Source of the DNA: Cryptomeria japonica
Taxonomy: Eukaryota > Streptophyta > Pinopsida > Cupressales > Cupressaceae
DNA: 32,500 nt
Assembly (NCBI RefSeq): GCF_030272615.1
Contig: NW_026729176.1
Location: forward strand, 102,501 to 135,000
Direction of reading: 5' to 3'
The notes below the pieces were generated by a model, which made no database searches, was not told the origin of the DNA, and was given only the letters and a program-made list of their open reading frames with translations. Below are positions 28,963 to 32,500 of this stretch, one piece after another. A program made the translations under genes and the position numbers. Within the stretch, counting starts at the first letter, position 1, and every line of letters begins with the position of its first letter.

Positions 28963-31900
28963 CACCAATGATGCGCTCCATTCAAAAGTTTCCTGAAAAG
29001 GCAAAAAAAGTTGAGATTATAGAATTTCCCACTTGAGAGATTGTAAAAAAAAAAAATTTAAAATGAAGGAAACGCGGGTGCCAAGGTGTGCGCAGCCCAG
29101 CCAAGGTGTGCGCACCAAGGCGCCCACCCTGGCGAAGGTGCACGCAAGGTGCGCACCCGAGGCAAACCGGACAATTAACCCAACTTTCGACTTCGCGCGC
29201 ACCTTGGAGCGCACTTCGGAGCGCTCCTTGGTGCGCACCAATCTTGGGCACCTCGGAGTGCACCATGGCGCCCACCAAGGTGCGCACCCGGGGCAAACCG
29301 AGCTCCGACTTCGTGCGCACCTTGGAGCGCACGAAAGGTGCGCACCATGGCGCCCACCAAGGTGCGCAGCCCAGCCAAGGCGTGCGCATCAAGGTGCGCA
29401 CCCTGGCGAAGGTGCGCACCCGGGGCAAACCGAGCTCCGACTTCGTGCGCACCTTGGAGCGCACAAAAGGTGCGCAACCCAGCCAAGGTGTGCGCACCCC
29501 GGTCAAACCGAGCTCCGAATCGTGCGCACCAGAGGTGCACGCCATCGTGCGCACCTTGGAGCACACTTCGGAGCCCTCCTTGGTGCGCGCCGATGTTGCG
29601 CACCTCGGAGCGCACCCGGGGAAAACAATGCAATTAACCCGACTTTCGACTTCGTGGGCACCTCGGAGCGCTCTCGGGTTCGCACCTCGGAGCACACCGA
29701 GGTGCGCACCTTTGATGCGCTGCCTTCACCAATTTCCAGAAAAGGCAAGAAAACATTGAGAAGGTGTGCGCACCGAGGTGCCCACCCTGGCGAAGGTGCA
29801 CGCGAGGTGCGCACCCGGGGCAAACCGGGCTCCGACTTCGTGCACGCCGCACCTTGGAGCACACTTCGGAGCGCTCCTTGGTGCGCACCAGGGCGCGCAA
29901 CCCAGCCGAGGTGCCCACCCCGGCGAAGGTGCACGCGAGGTGCGCACCCGGGGCAAACCGGGCTCCGACTTCGTGCACGCCATGGTGCCCACCGCGGCGA
30001 AGGTGCACGCGAGGTGCGCACCCGGGGCAAACCGGGCTCCGACTTCGTGCACGCCGCACCTTGGAGCACACTTCGGAGCGCTCCTTGGTGCGCACCATGG
30101 TGCCCACCAGGGCGCGCAACCCCGCCGAAGGTGCACGCGAGGTGCGCACCCGGGGCAAACCGGGCTCCGACTTCGTGCACGCCGCACCTTGGAGCACACT
30201 TCGGAGCGCTCCTTGGTGCGCACCATGGTGCCCACCAGGGCGCGCAACCCCGCCGAAGGTGCACGCGAGGTGCGCACCCGGGGCAAACCGGGCTCCGACT
30301 TCGTGCACGCCATGGTGCGCACCGCGGCGAAGGTGCGCACCCGGGGCAAACCGGGCTCCGACTTCGTGCACGCCGCACCTTGGAGCACACTTCGGAGCGC
30401 TCCTTGGTGCGCACCAGGGCGCGCAACCCAGCCGAGGTGCCCACCCCGGCGAAGGTGCACGCGAGGTGCGTACCCGGGGCAAACCGGGCTCCGACTTCGT
30501 GCACGCCGCACCTTGGAGCACACTTCGGAGCGCTCCTTGGTGCGCACCATGGTGCCCACCAGGCCGCGCAACCCAGCCAAGGTGTGCGCACCAAGGTGCA
30601 CGCGAGGTGCGCACCCGGGGCAAACCGGGGTCCGACTTCGTGCACGCCGCACCTTGGAGCACACATCGGGGCGCTCCCGGGTTCGCACCGGCGTTGCGCA
30701 CCGTGGTGGGCACCTCGGAGCACACCAAGGTGGGCAGCGAGGTGCGCACCTTTGATGCGATGCCTTCACTAATTTCCATAAAAGGCAAAAAAAAAACGAG
30801 ATTTTAAAATTTCCGTTTTGAAAGATAGTGAGAAAAAGGGAATGCTGGTGCCATCTTGAGCCCGCCCTGGTGCGCAGCCCAGCCAAGGTGTGCGCACCAA
30901 GGTGCCCACCCTGGCGAAGGTGCGCGCCCGGGCAATTAACCCAACTTCCAACTTCGCGCGCGCCAGGGTGGGAGCGCACCCAACAACCGGGCCTGGGAAG
31001 AGCCAATGCGAGAAACCCCACCAAACGCTCTGACAAAAAAAGAGGGGGCGCTCCAGTAACCCCGCTTCGGAGCGCACCCTGGGCAAACCCAGCCAAGGTG
31101 CCCACCCCGGCCAAGGTGCAGGCGAGGTGCACACCCGGGGCAAACCGGGCTCCGACAACGTGCACGCCGCACCTTGGAGCACACTTCGTAGCGCTCCCGG
31201 GTGCGCACCTCAGAGCACACCAAGGTGGGCAGCGAGGTGCGCACCTTTGATGCGCTGCCTTCACTAATTTCCAGAAAAGGCAAAAAAAAAAGGAGATTTT
31301 AAAATTTCCGTTTTGAAAGATAGTGAAAAAAACGGAACGCGCGTGCCATCTTGAGCCCGCCCTGGTGCGCAGCCCAGGTAAGGTGCCCACCCTGGCAAAG
31401 GTGCGCACCCGGGCAATTAACCCTACTTCCGACTTCGTGCGCGCCAGGGTGGCAACCGGGCCTCGGAAGAGCCAATGCGAGAAACCCCACCAAACGCTCC
31501 GACAAAAAAAGAGGCGGCGCTCCAATAACCCCGCTTCGGAGCGCAGCCGGGGCAAACCCAGCCAAGGTGCCCACCCCGACGAAGGTGCACGCGAGGTGCG
31601 CACCCGGGGCAAACCGGGCTCCGACAACGTGCACGCAGCACCTTGGAGCACACTTCGAAGCACTCCCGGGTGCCCACCGGCGTTGCGCACCGTGGTGGGC
31701 AGCGAGGTGCGCACCTTTGATGCGCTGCCTTCACTAATTTCCAGAAAAAGGCAAAAAAAAATGAGATTTTAAAATTTCCGTTTTGAAAGATAGTGAAAAA
31801 AAAGGAACGCGGGTGCCATCTTGAGCCCGCCCTGGTGCGCAGCCCAGGCAAGGCATGCGCACCAAGGTGCCCACCCGAGGTGCACACCCGGGGCAAACCG

Positions 31901-32500
31901 GGCTCCGACTTCGTGCAGGCCGCACCTTGGAGCACACTTCGGAGCGCTCCTTGGTGCGCACCATGGTGCCCACCAGGGCGCGCAACCCAGCCAAGGTCTG
32001 CACACCAAGGTGCCCACCCCGGCGAAGGTGCACGCGAGGTGCGCACCCGGGGCAAACCGGGCTCCGACTTCGTGCACGCCATGGTGCCCACCGCGGCGAA
32101 GGTGCACGCGAGGTGCGCACCCGGGGCAAACCGGGCTCCGACTTCGTGCACGCCGCACCTTGGAGCACACTTCGGAGCGCTCCTTGGTGCGCACCATGGT
32201 GCCCACCAGGGCGCGCAACCCAGCCAAGGTGTGCGCACCAAGGTGCACGCGAGGTGCGCACCCGGGGCAAACCGGGGTCCGACTTCGTGCACGCCGCACC
32301 TTGGAGCACACATCGGAGCGCTCCCAGGTTCGCACCAGCGTTGCGCACCTTTGATGCGCTGCCTTCACTAATTTCCAGAAAAGGCAAAAAAAAACGAGAT
32401 TTTAAAATTTCCGTTCTGAAAGATAGTGAAAAAAACGGAACGCGGGTGCCATCTTGAGCCCTTCCTGGTGCGCAGCCCAGGCAAGTTGTGCGCACCAAGG
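28963..32500. repeat. Module array and AT-rich elements of unit 3 (partial)
   Basis: Equivalent of 13104 to about 16641 in unit 1. AT-rich elements are visible at about 30751, 31246, 31716 and 32350. The array continues beyond the window end. No gene is recognised. Confidence 0.88.

Larger units (their letters stand above)
27171..32500. repeat. 5S unit 3, truncated by the window end (5330 bp seen)
   Basis: It begins at the same GCACCCACCCTGGCC junction, 7923 bp after unit 2. It has the same order up to within superblock A, where the window stops. Private variants are seen at 28686 (GGCGCCCC), about 29219 (TTCGGAG) and about 31131 (GTGCACACC). At the sites where unit 2 is unusual (ACCAAGG, CGAGATTTT), unit 3 agrees with unit 1. 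Confidence 0.95.

Overview
This is non-coding, repeat-built nuclear DNA from a land plant. The only genes I can support are three 5S rRNA genes on the + strand (12567-12684, 20503-20620, 28426-28543). Their sequence (helix I GGGTGC/GCACCC, the CCGGATCCCATCAGAACTCC block, the CGCAGTTAAGCGCGCTTGG A-box region, a GGATGGGTGACC C box) is of plant type. The GCGTTAGTGCACC and CGCGCTTGG details fit gymnosperms best, but that is recall and not a search. No 18S, 5.8S or 26S rRNA gene, tRNA, transposon protein or other protein-coding gene is recognisable.

Layout. 1-775 has nothing recognisable. 776-1414 holds degenerate short repeats with fragments of the next family. 1415-5366 is a 188-bp satellite of about 21 copies, more uniform toward the right. 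5367-6740 holds three related modules, each with a hairpin about 31 bp upstream of a TATATAAG block. 6742-7110 is a 50/56-bp repeat. 7030-8248 is a 311-bp repeat, with a 38/52-bp palindromic minisatellite (8248-8878) expanded inside its last copy. 8879-9945 is a 157-bp repeat. Across 5.7-9.9 kb, 13 copies of one TATA block all point to the right. 9945-10135 is rich in GGTGYGCACC palindromes, and 10135-11311 is a GGTGGGT minisatellite with quadruplex potential.

From 11312 to the window end lies a tandem array of giant 5S units: unit 1 is 11312-19247 (7936 bp), unit 2 is 19248-27170 (7923 bp), and unit 3 runs from 27171 and is cut by the window end. Each unit contains, in order, a G-rich minisatellite tail, a T-rich degenerate repeat region, a GC-rich leader, the 5S gene with a T6 terminator, a GC-rich spacer with a quadruplex motif and a (CG)5 tract, and about 6 kb of 72/128-bp GTGCGCACC modules punctuated by AT-rich elements. 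The units differ at roughly ten noted positions, mostly CpG-type transitions, plus one 13-bp indel.

Interpretation (inference). The left third resembles a ribosomal intergenic spacer with subrepeats and duplicated spacer-promoter-like blocks. 5S genes linked to 35S rDNA are known in several gymnosperm, fern and bryophyte lineages. Because no 35S coding sequence is in the window, this could equally be a separate 5S locus with very long units. The many long open frames on both strands are by-products of GC-rich, stop-poor repeats and are not annotated as genes.
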